A program made the translations under genes and the position numbers. DNA of 64,000 nucleotides, from the NCBI GenBank assembly GCA_021014325.1, contig CM037474.1, positions 4,158,488-4,222,487 of the forward strand, given 5' to 3'. A model generated the notes under the pieces. It was not told where the DNA came from, did not search any database, and saw only the letters and a program-made list of their open reading frames with translations. Numbering within the stretch: the stretch's first letter is position 1; each line of letters starts with the position of its first letter. Of this stretch, positions 12,348 through 25,300 are shown in pieces. Origin of the DNA: Plazaster borealis. Lineage: Eukaryota; Echinodermata; Asteroidea; Forcipulatida; Labidiasteridae.

Positions 12348-13192
12348 CACTTGGACAAACTTACCTGATCGTATGTCAGTAGAGAATATCTGCAGATTCA
12401 CCCGAACTCAATTCTATGAGCAACTTTGAGGGAGATCGCTTCTTTTTATCTGATTTGTTTTCGATTCTAAGTGGTGATGTCGCAGAATACGGGGGAAAAA
12501 TAGATTAGATGCTCAAAAATAGCAACGCACTCTCACTAAGTAAAAGGCATTAACCTAAGCTTTCTTCCATTTTAAGGAGGATTGTACCGAAACTGTCGGC
12601 ATGCGTCTTAAGACTTACTTTTCTTTTTACAAAATCAAGAACAAAAACTATTCGCCTCCTCGCAAAGGTAAAAGTGCAACTTAATCCGAACACTTTTAAG
12701 AGAATTAGTGCAATTTGTTCAACTCAATTACTCTGCATTTGGTGAAAGGTCAATGCATAGGCCTACCTTGAAAAGTTAAAGGCAAACGCAGAAGCATAGT
12801 TTAATGAAAAGAACCTATTTTCTGTAAAGAAATATTTCCCAGATAAAAACTTAAGAATCAAACTTGTTGAGCGATGCTATGATACTACTGTCCGCAAGGG
12901 TGCATCCTCGGGTAACTTTTTCGAGCCATTTTAAGAGTAAGGGACTGTAAATATTAACCTTCTTTATGAAAGTATAAGGTGAAGTTGAAAACCTATAAAG
13001 TCCTTAGATGGGTATGAAAAGTTGCCTTTTTTCAGCACTGAGGTAGGAGTTTGCTGTAGATTTGTACATTTCTATCTAACCCATTAAAAGCTTAGCAGAT
13101 CAAGTTGTTCTTTAATGTTTTCTTCAAATAGTTTTTCCTTATGCCTTATATTACTAATGCCTACAAGAACCATAACAATATGGCCTTGTACA
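12348..13192. other. Intergenic, no gene recognised
   Basis: No coding sequence or repeat that I can name. Confidence 0.45.
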
Positions 13193-13417
13193 CACTGCAA
13201 AAACTTGGTTGTTCAAATTGACACCATGTTGTCACATATAGATACCGAAGAGAGAATCAACATTTACACAACAGGGTGTTACAATAACACTGATTTCTGC
13301 CAAAACAATTACATCTGTGTTACTTTAACACCCTGTGATGTTAATTTTGATTGTCTCTTCGGTATCTATAAGTGACAGCACCCATGGTGTTAATTTTAGC
13401 ATCCCAGTTTTTGCAGT
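13193..13417. repeat. MITE, CACTGCAAAAAC family
   Basis: The ends CACTGCAAAAACTTGG and CCCAGTTTTTGCAGT are inverted repeats. The internal inverted arms GTCACATATAGATACCGAAG and CTTCGGTATCTATAAGTGAC complete a near-palindrome of about 225 bp. A second copy lies at 50243-50470. No coding capacity. Confidence 0.85.
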
Positions 13418-13899
13418 ATAATTAAATGGGTATGAATTATTAAATGTATACGTGGTATAATGCTCATCAAACGCTTGCCACTATGCATGGTTTGGTTATC
13501 GGCGGTTATGAACACAATGCAGCTAGCTCTTTGCGTTGATAAAATGTTGAGCACTTCTCAGTCATGAAAAAGAAAGTCAGTACAGATTGCTTATTGAAGC
13601 TTAGATGCTATGGAAAAAGGGATTTTAATACGGAAAAGCTAGCCCTTCAAAGATAATAGGAAAACATTTATATTGAAGAGGGGTGGGAAATTCAATAGGC
13701 CTATTAATATTAATATTCTCTCATGAATTCATTCTCTCTATTTTTTTTCAACATGGTGGGGGAAAAATGTTGGTTACTACTTTACTAGCGCTGTACTTGT
13801 AGATACTTAAAACTCCATAAAATGTAAATATCCAGAGATTCCAAATGGTAGAAATATCATCATTTCAACATACCTTTTAGTCCGTTTTTCTTTTAACCC

Positions 13900-14110
13900 T
13901 CAGCCCAATATAGGCTGAATAGGGGTATCCCCTCAGTCCGTCCGCCCGTCCGTTCGGCTTTCGTTTCTGGACGGGAACGCAAGTTTAAAGTGACAATTGG
14001 CTTTGTAACTTGGATGTGTGGGTTGCCCTTAAGGAAAGGAAAGTTGGGATTGTTTCGGGGTGAAAAGGTCAAAGGTCAAGGTCGCAATGGTGATTGGTTT
14101 CCGGAAAGTC
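13900..14110 (+). repeat. Low-complexity CCGTCCGTC / AAGGTCAAAGGTCAAGG repeat
   Basis: A CAGTCCGTCCGCCCGTCCG run is followed 130 bp later by AAGGTCAAAGGTCAAGGTCG, the layout of a dispersed repeat. Just before (about 13575-13615) and after (about 14105-14145) is a duplicated ~40-bp word, GTCAGTANACAGATTGCTTN, again suggesting repeat origin. Confidence 0.4.
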
Positions 14111-14239
14111 AGTATACAGATTGCTTGTTGGAGCTTAGATGAAAAAGGATTCTTGAATAAGATGGTATATTTCCATACTTTAAAAAAAGGCCGAAAACAC
14201 CCCTATTTTAAAATAATGGTATAACCCACCCATATACCT

Positions 14240-14390
14240 GGGGGCCTTTCTCAAACCTCGGCTTGGGCCCCGTCTCCCGCTTGTACTTCGTTATACATTT
14301 CTGGAGCAGCGTGTATTTTGCACGCAGTGGTTCGAACATCAGACGGAGCGTGGAGCCGGAGCCCAGGCCGAGGTTTGAGAAAGGCCCCTG
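14240..14390. repeat. Short GC-rich MITE
   Basis: GGGGCCTTTCTCAAACCTCG at the left end and CGAGGTTTGAGAAAGGCCCC at the right end are perfect inverted repeats bounding ~150 bp. It has no coding capacity. Confidence 0.8.
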
Positions 14391-14499
14391 GTGATTATTT
14401 CTATACATTCAATGCAGCCTCTAAGGACCAACCTATCCATAACTGTCAAAGAAAATAATTGTCTATATGCTGTTTAATGGTAACGCGGCCTTGAAAATT

Positions 14500-15095
14500 A
14501 TTGATTTTTTATTTTTATTTTTATTTTATTTTTTTATATTTTTTTTTTTGGGGGGGGGCAAGGCCCATCAAATATTAAAGTATGAAGGAAATCCATTTGT
14601 TGCCAACATTATAAACAAAATCGTTGATATTTACATTCCCTTACTCTTAAATCGCACAGATGCAAACCGGCTACTGTTACATTTGCTTTGCGTTCCTGTC
14701 TGTTTTTGAAAATCTCGGCTAATTTTTTTGATTTTTTTGATTTGATTTTTTTTTTTGGGGGGGGGGGCAAGGCCCATAAAATATATTTTTGCCAACATTT
14801 CAAACTAAATCGTTGATATTTACATTCCGCACAGATGCAAACCGGCTACTGTTACATTTGCTTTGCGTTCCTCTCAGTTTTTGATAATCTCGGCTAATTT
14901 TTTTGATTTCTGATTTTGTTTTTTAATTTTTTTTTTTTTTTTTGGGGGGGGGGCAAGGCCCATCAAATATATTTTTGCCAACATTACAAACAAAATCGTT
15001 GATATTTACATTCCATTACTCTTAATTCGCACAGATGCAAACCGGCTACTGTTACATTTTCTTTGCGTTCCTGGCTGTTTTTGAAAATCTCGGTT
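14500..15095 (+). repeat. Three tandem ~190-bp units with poly-T/poly-G tracts
   Basis: Each unit carries a T-run followed by 9-10 G (at about 14551, 14757 and 14944), then GGCAAGGCCCATCAAATAT, then CAAAATCGTTGATATTTACA, then GATGCAAACCGGCTACTGTT and CTTTGCGTTCCT. The third copy ends near 15095. The copies differ by small indels. The short frames here are repeat artefacts. Confidence 0.85.
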
Positions 15096-16647
15096 TAGAC
15101 TCCGCCGGTTATTTAGAAAACGTGTTCTCCTTACGGGGCTACGAACAGGCAGACAGAGCCTTAGCCAGAGCCTGAGCCGGAGTGGATGGGGCTAGATTTG
15201 AAGCCCAAAGTCATGTTGCTAACCAATCAATACATACATCTAAGCGTGGCTGGAGCACTATGTACGACAACGGTGATTATTAAATCTATATAATAAACAA
15301 CAGCTAACACCATTGAGTTCGAACATTAAGTTGGTTCACTGTTTTATTCTTGAAATATGAGAGAGTTGGGCATTATAAATAATTACATCCTTACAATGAT
15401 AGTATCAAGTTGCAATGTGAAGCACCCAGTCTTCCTTTCCGGTTATTACTAAACTTGGGTTCGCAGTACTGCGCGCTACGATGAGTTTCGATCGATAAGG
15501 TTATCTTTCACAACACCAGGGCAAGCGATTGGCATTATTCGCAGCGTACAAACAGAGTCCTCGTTAGTCGAGGAAAGGAACTATTTTCCAAGTGAAGTGA
15601 AAAATCAAATCTGTAATGGCCCTACAGCCAAATATCTTTCTCATGACATACTCTGACTGTGTGACGAGTTCCATGCATGTATCATCAAAGGCACAATTCC
15701 CCAAAATATCTCCCCTATCTGCTCTGCTATTTCGAAATGTCCTTACAAACTTTTTCGTGTAAGTGTGAAACCTCTCCACGGACTTGTTATATGAACACCC
15801 CTCCCAAGGCAAACTTTCCTCCGTAATGGGAGTTGATGTGAAGAACTAAATTGGTGTACATTCTTCACACCCAGAACGTACTATGATAATGTTATTCAGT
15901 TACAAAAAATATTGCAACAGTTCAATACTTATATTAACAATCAATAATCATTAGGACCAACAACGTCCTATTAAGATTTGGTTTCAAGTTCCCCTTTTAA
16001 GTTTCAAAGACTTAAGTTGATTACTGGTTTGTTGACATTGTAATAAAGTTTGTTTATCAACTCTGTTCATAACTGCAATCATGTTTTTGAGCTGTTTTGA
16101 AATGTTTCTTGTCAAATATAAATTTGAGCTTTGGGTGGATTATAAACAAAATATTTACAGATTCCAACTCAAAACAAAACACTGAGTAATTAATGTAAAT
16201 TTTCATCTCATTTACATGTTTAGCATGAATGCATATTTAGACTTTGAAATATAAACAAATCGCCACGTTTACACAAAAAAATCACCTTGTGCATTCCAGG
16301 GCACTCCATGGCAGGCAAAATACTACACAGATCTTATGGGAAATACGCCCCTTTGTATCATAGTTTTAATACTAATATTGTTTTATTTCCGTTGTCCTAT
16401 TTATTCACCCATCAGTGTTTCCACTGCTATCTCTGGGCTCCTGTTACAAAAATTGCATTATAAAAACAACGCAGGAGAAACTATACGAGTACATCGATAC
16501 AACTAAGAATTATAATATTTAGATTCAGAAATATTGCACGGAAGATAATAGTACAAATAAAAGTGATAATGACAATAATGATAATAGTTGATAAGTTGAT
16601 AAAAATTATTGTACATAAAGAAACCCGCACTTCCTGCTCTGTACATA

Positions 16648-17361
16648 TAGACTGTGCAAGTCTCGCGCGTATCGGAACGAGAAAACATGTCACACGAAGA
16701 ACATTTTTTTCTCTGAAATCAAATCTTTGTTTTAAATTGTGATGATAAATTAGTGATTAAATCTGAACAACAAAAATACTTAGTACATGTTTATAAAATC
16801 AGTTTAAGTTTTTATAAAAAATCAAAAATAATGTATTAATTATTATTGAACCAAAATTAAAACTCTGGGACAAGGATGCTTATTTGATCTTAACTTTTCA
16901 GAAACCACTGACGTGGATTCGCGAAGGTCACACGGGCGTAAAATTAACGCTTGACGCAGTTTATAGAGGACGCTGACGCCTCAACAACCATAGACTGCTA
17001 TGAAAAGGCTTCGCGTTGCAAGTGCAGCATCTGGCGATTATCATTGCGCATCCAAATTAAGCGTTTACATAAGTTTTGTGATCGGAGGTGGGCACAGAAT
17101 TCTTAATTTTTTGCAGCAACCGGAAGCTGAGGTCAAGTTTAATTCTCGGGTTTTCTTCGTTTTATTGTTGAATTGATTTTACTTTCATATTTTGTTATCA
17201 CTAACTATTACATTCCCAACAACATATATATTGTTCATGCTCATAAACCACGTTTAAATAAAATAATTGACAAAACAAAATATTGCCCACGTAAATCTCC
17301 ATATGGTTGGGACCACAATGGTCCCTGAAGTTCAAAATTGCGCGAGACTTGCACAGTCTAT
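16648..17361. mobile_element. Inverted-repeat transposon present only in duplication copy 1
   Basis: The ends TAGACTGTGCAAGTCTCGCG and CGCGAGACTTGCACAGTCTA are inverted repeats. In copy 2 the site is empty (CTCTGTACATATTGCGCCTT near 31548-31567), so it inserted after the duplication or was lost precisely from copy 2. A second member lies in opposite orientation at 59884-60437 and shares GGGACCACAATGGTCCC and the AACCGGAAG…GAGGTCAAG block. No transposase is seen; a TA target is compatible with the flanks. Confidence 0.8.
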
Positions 17362-17419
17362 TGTGACTTCAGGAAGTCCTGGCTTTGTGGCTCTTTTTTA
17401 AACATAATGTCCTGAGTAA

Positions 17420-19923
17420 TAATACAAGAAAATTGGTTTGTATACTTTATTTACATACATGAACGTATATAGAGATCCATATTGAAGTCGTGTCATAACG
17501 CGTACTACATGCGTTACATTTCAAATAATATCAAGGTCTGTACAATTTTGTACGGTTGATTTTTATTTTTGGGATCCTGAATTTCCATGATAATATTAAA
17601 TCATACTGGCGTTAAGCTTGACCTTTTGGCTAACAAAAAATGAATGTGTTTGTTGGAAATGTACAGACTCGTTTATTGTTGACTTCATGCTTCGTGTTTC
17701 AAATTTCCCTCTGAGAGAGTATCAAATACAATTCTCTAGCTTCACCAATTTAACGTGAGGTTGGAGACTTGTATTGTTTTCCCACTTTCATATAAGGACT
17801 ATATCTGTTTTGGAAAATGAGTGCATCACCAAACTGTATTTGAACTTAAAACCCATCCTTAAAGATTGCCTGGAACTGATTTGTATTTAATTGCCTCGTG
17901 TGTCGTGACCCTTTAGACACTTTGCACTGACGTCGTAAGCGTCTACTGTCTGCCCCATGGTCTGATATTGTGAGAGTCAAACTGCATGTAAAGGAATGAG
18001 AATGTGACTCCCAAAATGGCGCACCCAAGATTTTTCGTGCGTGATGACGTCAGGTGGATTTGTGGATCCATGATACCTAATTTCTAAAGGCATTGAGTGT
18101 TGCGTAGCGACGTACTGGCATTAGCGCCGGTGTGGCAGGAGATCCTGTCCCCCCAGAGATTCTGTGTACCCCCCCCCATACGGCGAACTTTGTACAAACT
18201 TCTTCTGATAGCGCCCTCTTTTGAATCATCCTCTTTCAGCCAATGTTAATTTCCCGTTATGGGGGACAGAATCTCAGGGGGACAGTTTTCCCTATGACAC
18301 CGGCTTGGATGTGTCAACTTCTCGGAATGATTACGGACATATAACTCAAAAAAACCAAATTAACTGTAATTGCATTTCTTTAAAGACGTATTGAAGTAAA
18401 GGTTGACCTTCAGTGAACTTTTAATGTATGAACTTCCTGTATTAAACCAGAAGTAATTCACATAGAAGCTTTTGATCCAAATTAGTGCACGACAGACTCA
18501 TCCCCTCCTGTCCAGTTTAACATTATAATGCACTTTAAAATTATGAAGTTTTATCATCCTCATTATCTTATTAATAATCAGTTGATCACTTTCTTAAATA
18601 CATTGCACATAATTATCCCTGCAGGACTTTCACTTTCATCTAAATACTGTATCTGTGTACAGCATAGAGGAAGAGTTTAAGGAAGACTAAATACTGAACT
18701 GGTATTTATAAAGAAAAGTAAATAGTTTCAATATGAAAGCTTGCTGATTATACAATTCATATCAGCACCAATCCTCCAGAGAACTGTCTGAAGTACTGTC
18801 AAAGTCAAGGAAAAGTTACATTTCAAGACCCTTTTAAATGACCTTTGCTTATTTCGATTGCTGCAATCGATATAACCCCGTTATGAACGTGCATGAAATC
18901 TCTGACAAAACACCATTCTGCGTTGTTGTCATTTAAACGAACCACCTAAATACAATGATGAAAGTTTCATTGGCTGGTTGGATGGTGTGTTTATTTAGAA
19001 CTAGAGGATGGGATAAAGTCTACTTCCAAAATCCAATGATGACATTTCCATTTAGGCTTCATTGCGTCAAATATGCTAGGGCCGACGTTTGGCTAATTTG
19101 ACCTGAAAATTTTAGTTTACACTTTAATTAGCTATTTTGATAGATTCGAGAAGTTATAAGCTTTCCTTTAAAGAATTTTACAGTTAAAAGGAATTTAACA
19201 GACAAATCTGCGAATGATAAGTGATATAGTTAAAAACTAGAAATCAATTATTGACCCTGGCATATGCGAAAGGTTTTGTATGTTTTTTGTTTGTTTTTAA
19301 ACATTATTGTCTGTCAAAATTTGTTGGGAGGGAAAAAATTGTAATAATATTAGTAATAATTCATTCGGCGAAATTAAGGCTGTTCAACTTTGAGTGTTAA
19401 TTATTTGGTGTGTTTCTGGCTGTAACTGTTACGTCAAATATTTAGTTTTGTTGAACATGATTCTGCTAGCATGTTAATTATTTCTTGAAACATTTGTAAC
19501 TGAGTGAAGTATACGGAAAGTGTTTAATTTGTTTTAAACATGAGAGCCCAGGAGAGTAAACTATAAAGTCACCAAGGCTTTGGATCAAACTAATGATTCA
19601 GATCGACCAGAAGGAGGATAACACTCAGTGACAGGGTTCATACTTGAGCAGTTTTCTCAAGTCCAGCTTGTGGAAGATACTGCATAAGACTTTATGATAC
19701 ATGTTTTGGGAGTAAATTCATTTCCATCCAACAGTTTCCAATAAACATGATGAGCTTCATTTGCTTCAAATACAGGAAGTACACAGTTGGGCAGAGAAAT
19801 CACAGACTCAATGACATGACAGATTCACATCTGTGAGTAATTCGGAATGAGTTTCTTTTGCTATGAATGAGGAGTCTACAATGTCAAGGCTTCATCCAAA
19901 CTATTGGAAATGGAATTATCAAT
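17420..19923. other. 3' flank of NLR-A (conserved in the second duplication copy)
   Basis: This ~2.5-kb stretch downstream of the NLR-A stop matches 31565-33621 with scattered indels. It contains an inverted-repeat MITE-like element at 18126-18304 (GCCGGTGT … ACACCGGC ends, internal CTGTCCCCC arms) that is badly degraded in copy 2 (32286-32424). The transcript's 3' UTR must start here, but I could not pick a polyadenylation signal with confidence. No other gene is seen. Confidence 0.6.
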
Positions 19924-22397
19924 CTACGTCTGAGGAGTTATAGTCTTCAATATATATGAACTCAAACCGATTGATGCAACAAGTTGCTCAATATCTTCAT
20001 CCGTCAACAGGCATCGGTACATTTTGAGCTCCTGGAGGTGTTTGGCCATTTTCTTCAAATGAAACGCCCATAATGATACACGGACACTTAAAGCATAATT
20101 CATTGACAGATCCAGATGACGTATAGTGGACATGTCACCCACTGACTCAGCAATGGGCTCCATATCGCATTCTTGCAGATTACACCCTTTCAAAGTCAGT
20201 TTATTAAGGTGGTTCATTTTCTTCAAATGCAGAGCCCACGATGATGCATGGCCACCCAAAGAACAATTCTTTGTCAGATCCAGATGAACAAGAGTTGAAA
20301 TGTCACCCAGTGCATTAGCATCTGTACCTACCAATGAACAGTCTATCAAGTAAACATTTTGAAGGCAGTTCATTTTCCCCAATTGAGTACCCCAAGTTGA
20401 TCCGCGGCCACCCAATGCTGCATTTCCTGATACATCTAGATCAACCAGAGTGTCACACATTGACTCGGCAATGGGTGTCACATCTTGAGCTACCAGTGAG
20501 CAAAAACGTAAGCACAGCTTCTGGAGGCATTCCAATGTCTTCAATTGAGAAGCCAACAATGACACAGAGCCACCCAAGGCTTTATTCACTGAGAGGTCTA
20601 GCTCAGCCAATGTTGATGGACTTGCCAACGATGATAGGATTTCTTCAGTAATGGCAGTAGTTAATGAGCTCTTAATCATAGAAAGAGATTGTAAATTACT
20701 CATTAGCTTTAGCGACTTTGCCAAATCTTTTCCAAACCTCTGGAAGTTAACACGATCCATAACCAGTTTCGTAACCTTTGTGAAGTAATCATTTCCTCTA
20801 CTGAGGGCTGTTACACGCTTCAGAAAATAAAATAATGCGTTTGCACTATCATTTTTCCAATACGAAATGTTAATATCACCAGTCAGTACTGAACTGATAA
20901 CATTTGTGGGTGGCAGTTCATGTGACTGACTCTCAAAATAACAAATAATGGCAAGTTGCAAACTTATGTCTTCATGCACCTTCTTTAAAATAAGATTTGT
21001 ACATGTCCTATTGTCTCCACAACAAAATCGGATCAGATAATCATAACGAGAAAGACGGGAAGAACGAGGATGTGTCAAAATGGTACTCTCAGTTAACTCA
21101 GCACCAATCTGATCTAGGGTTCTGTTAAATTCTTCAGAATTTATCAAGCTTTGCCAGTACATCGCTGCGCAATACTCCAAAAACGTGTGGTGTATAAAAG
21201 ACACACGTTGATAAGTGTCAAGCCCATCGATAACCCTCTCGCTAGTGAGGACGCCTGCAATCATCGCTGCAGATAGTGCACTCTTTTCAAAGTCCTCTTC
21301 TTTAAAGGCAAATGACTCATCTTTAGAAAGTAGACGACCTAGAGCAACCTTTCCAATAGAAATCAAAATCTCATATATTGCATCGTCTTTGATGTCTCTT
21401 GTTTTTCTTTTGATTATGTATTTCAGTGTTTTGTTATACAGTTGTGTCATTGTGTCTGGGAGGGTGTTCTCTGCGTCCCATAGCAAACACATTAGCAACA
21501 GTAGCATGGGACTCTTTGCCAAACCAGACAAAGTATCTGATAGACCTATCTGCTCTATAAGCTTGCTAGCCTTGTCATGATCCTCAAGGAAGTATTTGTT
21601 CACATATTCCATTATATCCATATATGAAAACCCCTCAATTGTCACATGAGTATAGGGTTTTTCAACCAATGATGAGTTGACTAATTTGTCAAGGGGAGCA
21701 CGAGATGTAATAACTACCCAACATTCTGTACCCTGCTTTCGATTAAGAACATTGAGAGTCGAACCAAATGAAGATGTGTCAAGCGTAGCGATTTTAAATT
21801 CATCAAACCCATCCAAGAGAATCAATACTTTGTCTTGGTTGTTGTCAATAAACTCTTTCAAAGCAGATTGATCTACAGAGTCTTTGTCTAAGAGGTGATC
21901 AAAGATAGCATCCATTAAGTCTGAACTTTGTTTCAACGAAAGCATTTTTAGTACAAAAACAAGTTCGTACTTATTGAGCTTCTCACTGTAACTCAATGCC
22001 CAATCATAAGCGATTTTTTCAATTAGGGTTGTCTTGCCAATTCCTGCCGATCCGCTTATAACGACACGTTTGATTGGATTTCCCTCCCTTTGTGTCTTAA
22101 ATTGGAAAATCTCTTCATAAGATTGCATCTCACATTTGTCATTCCTTGACTCAAAGTAGGACCTTTCTTTATTCATTTGTTTGTATGATTCCATCTCATT
22201 TTCCTCTGTTTGAATCTTCTCTCTTGTGTCAACTTGTTCAACTAAATGTAGCTTAGTGTAGATTTTCATTATGTGTATCTTATCATCATCAACCCATGGG
22301 AGCATCTGTACATAGCTACCTGTAGTTGTGTACACTTTCTTCAATGCCTCTTTAGCCTTTTTTCCAACAGCTCGAACTTGATCGAGGTCTGGTGTTC
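19924..22397 (-). CDS. NLR-A exon 4: NACHT domain and leucine-rich repeats
   Basis: The acceptor TTCCAACAG precedes GAACACCAGACC at 22397; a split Gly codon joins it to exon 3. Numbered from the Leu codon at 22344, the exon shows the linker typical of invertebrate NLRs (LPWVDDDKIHIMKIYTKL), then Walker A GSAGIGKT (98-105), Walker B LILLDGFDEF (174-183) and the sensor-1 strand WVVITSR (209-215). Winged-helix/NACHT-associated helices follow, with SFIHHTFLEYCAAMYW near 390-405. From about 560, ribonuclease-inhibitor-like LRRs run to the end, in ~54-residue double units with the signature LxxLDLSxNxALGG … CxLxxxDxxPIAES. Four such units are visible, one fewer than in NLR-B. The C-terminal ~12 residues differ from NLR-B because of a small indel near the stop. 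Confidence 0.95.
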
Positions 22398-25300
22398 CTG
22401 TTGGAAAATATCAACAAAACCAAATTTTATCACTATTGCACCCACAACACAAGTGCTTTGAATATATATTATAATCACAAACTTGACGTTTCATTTGTGA
22501 ACCTTACATTAGTCACCTAATTCTGTAAAATCACCCAATTTTTCGACACAACCACACCAGCTGGTTTTTCACCTCTACGTTCAAGTGAAAACGTTTGGGG
22601 GAATGTTAAACCCACAGACATAGGTTTTGTTTCTTTGGAAAAATAACCAAACAATTGATGTTATGAGCTACTGTGTCTCAAGTAGAAGTAGTTTCAGTAA
22701 ATGTCTTTGGCATGACTGGTTCTTATTACGGTAAGTCAACACATATCACTAAATAAGTTGACTTGTGAGAATTTTTTGTTGTTATATCATGGCACTCGCT
22801 GAGCACCGTAGCTTCCATACTTAAAACCCCCTTTTTCCACTTGAACAACAATTTTATTGTCGACATTAAAAGCAGAAATTGGTATCAGGAGCCTTGGATT
22901 TAGGGTTCCTTTTTTTATACTCATAACCTCTGTGCTAATAATAATTTGTATAGTACCTGTTACATTCTGATTGCCTTTTTTGAATCACGGTTATTCCAGT
23001 AGAAGAGCCAAAGATGTCAGTACTTTGTTCCTAAATTGACAAGTTTTGTATATCAACCTGTGATTGGTTTGGACGCAACGCATATACAAGGGAAAGAATT
23101 GTATAAATACCTGTAATATTCTGAGGGACATGTGGATGCACGGTAATTCCAGTAACAGGGCCCAAAAAGACAGCACTACGGTCCCCAATTGACACTCGTT
23201 GTTGAAGATCAGGTTCAATATCTGGTGACATAAATCTTCCGTTTAGGTTCACATTCAAGGGAAAGACACTCATAAATTTGTTTAATTAAGTATTAATAAG
23301 CGTGTTCCAGCTCTTATACAACACTCAAAAATAATAATTTCCTACTATTAAGTAGGATACCAATCACTATCAGTATTTGAGGGCATTCGTGACTTAAAAT
23401 GTGCGTGATACTTTCACGTCAATTCCCGAATATTGACACCACCCTTATGACAATTTTATTCACAATTGACACACTGTGGACACACTGTGGACACACTATG
23501 GACACACTGTGGACACACTGTGGATACACAGAGGACAATCAGTCGACACACTGTGGACACACATAGGACACACTGAGGACACAGTGTGGTCACACTGTGG
23601 TCACACTGTGGGGACACTATGACATTGTACACCACGCATGCATTAACAATATTCAAATTATATAAAATGAACTATTTAACATGTTTTTATTCATGAAAAT
23701 TGAGTAATCGTAATTATTGCAAAACTTGTTTCGTATTTTATGGACAAAACAGCTAAAGTAATTGTTCTCATTTGTCTAAAATCCAAAATTACAAATTTGT
23801 AATTTTTAAAATTAATAGTAATTTATGCACAATAATTTCACAACCATAACTTAATGAGCGCACGAATGAGGGCGCCTTAAATGGGATCCCTGTAGTACCT
23901 AAAAGTAACAGCAGTAAAGTGGTAAGTCTATGCTTGCGTACTGGTGAGTACATAGTTGTGTAATTGTAATACTCGAATGATTGTGTTTAATTGTAATGTA
24001 ATGCTGTTGTCATTGATTACTCCCAATTTGCAATACAAATGCGATACTGGATTTTAAATATTGTGTCATGGGCACACTATGGCAACACTGTGTTTTCTAT
24101 GCGGTCACACTGTGGTGACACTGTGATCTCTATATGGCCACACTATAATGGTAACACTGTGTTTTCTATGCGGTCACATTGTGGTGACACCGTGATGGCC
24201 ACACTATAATGGTAACACTGTGTTTTCTATATGGTCACACTGTGGTGACACTGTGATCTCTACATGGCCACACTATAATGGCAACACTGTGTTTTCTATG
24301 CGGTCACATTGTGGTGACACTGTGATCTCTATATGGCCACACTATAATGGTAACACTGTGTTTTCTATATGGTCACACTGTGGTGACACTGTGATCTCTA
24401 TATGGCCACACTATAATGGTAACGCTGTGTTTTCTATGTGGTCACACTGTGGTGACACTGTGATTTATATATGGGCACACTATGGTAACACTGTGTTTTT
24501 TATGTGGTCACACTGTGGTGACGCTGTGATTTATATATGGGGACACTATAATGGTAACACTGTGTTTTCTATGTGGTCACACTGTGGTGACACTGTGATT
24601 TATATATGGCCACACTATAATGGTAACACTGTGTTTTCTATGTGGTCACACTGTGGTGACACTGTGATTTATATATGGCCACACTATGGTAACACTGTGT
24701 TTTCTATGTGGTCACACTGGTGACGCTGTGATCTCTATATGGCCACACTGTGACGACTCTATGTTCACAATGTTATGACAAATTCAAAATTCATAGTGTC
24801 ACACACAGAGAACACAGTGTGGTCACAGTGTGACCACTGACTGGTTTACACAGATGGTCACTTCACATACAGAAGACCCACAACTGTGGTGAATGGGGGA
24901 AATTTTTAAGGGCATCATAAACTTCATCTTTGACGTCAAAGTTCACGCAAAGTTGCCAAACATTGTCCCACGTCATTAAAATTGACGTTTATAGTTTCCT
25001 TTTCTTGATTTTGCAACCTTGCTTGGATGTGACATCATCAAAAATGTACTTAGATAAAACATTGGAAAATTCTTAACTTTTTTTTATTGTGATCATTAAC
25101 ATCCAATTGTTGAGAATGTTTTTTGAATTAATTTAAAGTACAATTTCAGTCAAGATTAATTGTTAAATTACAATTAGGTCCATACGCCTACCTGTGTTTT
25201 CCGGAGATGGTAACACCGTTTGCTCCCCTTTTAATTAAAAAACACAAATACAAATATTATAAGTAATAACATTCTAGCATCAACAAATTTAAGCATCAGG

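Noticed and set aside
20334..20651. Plus-strand frames opposite NLR exon 4 (also 21215-21580, 34101-34385, 35243-35725)
   Set aside because: They are antisense shadows of the LRR and NACHT coding sequence, present because of its codon composition.
23456..23656. Cys/Val/Ser-rich repeat protein frames over the 11-bp arrays (also 37481-37773)
   Set aside because: Three 11-bp units make 33 bp, so periodic frames arise automatically. They lie in an intron.
23461..24765. CRISPR-like array of repeats and spacers
   Set aside because: Units are contiguous tandem copies without unique spacers, in animal nuclear DNA.
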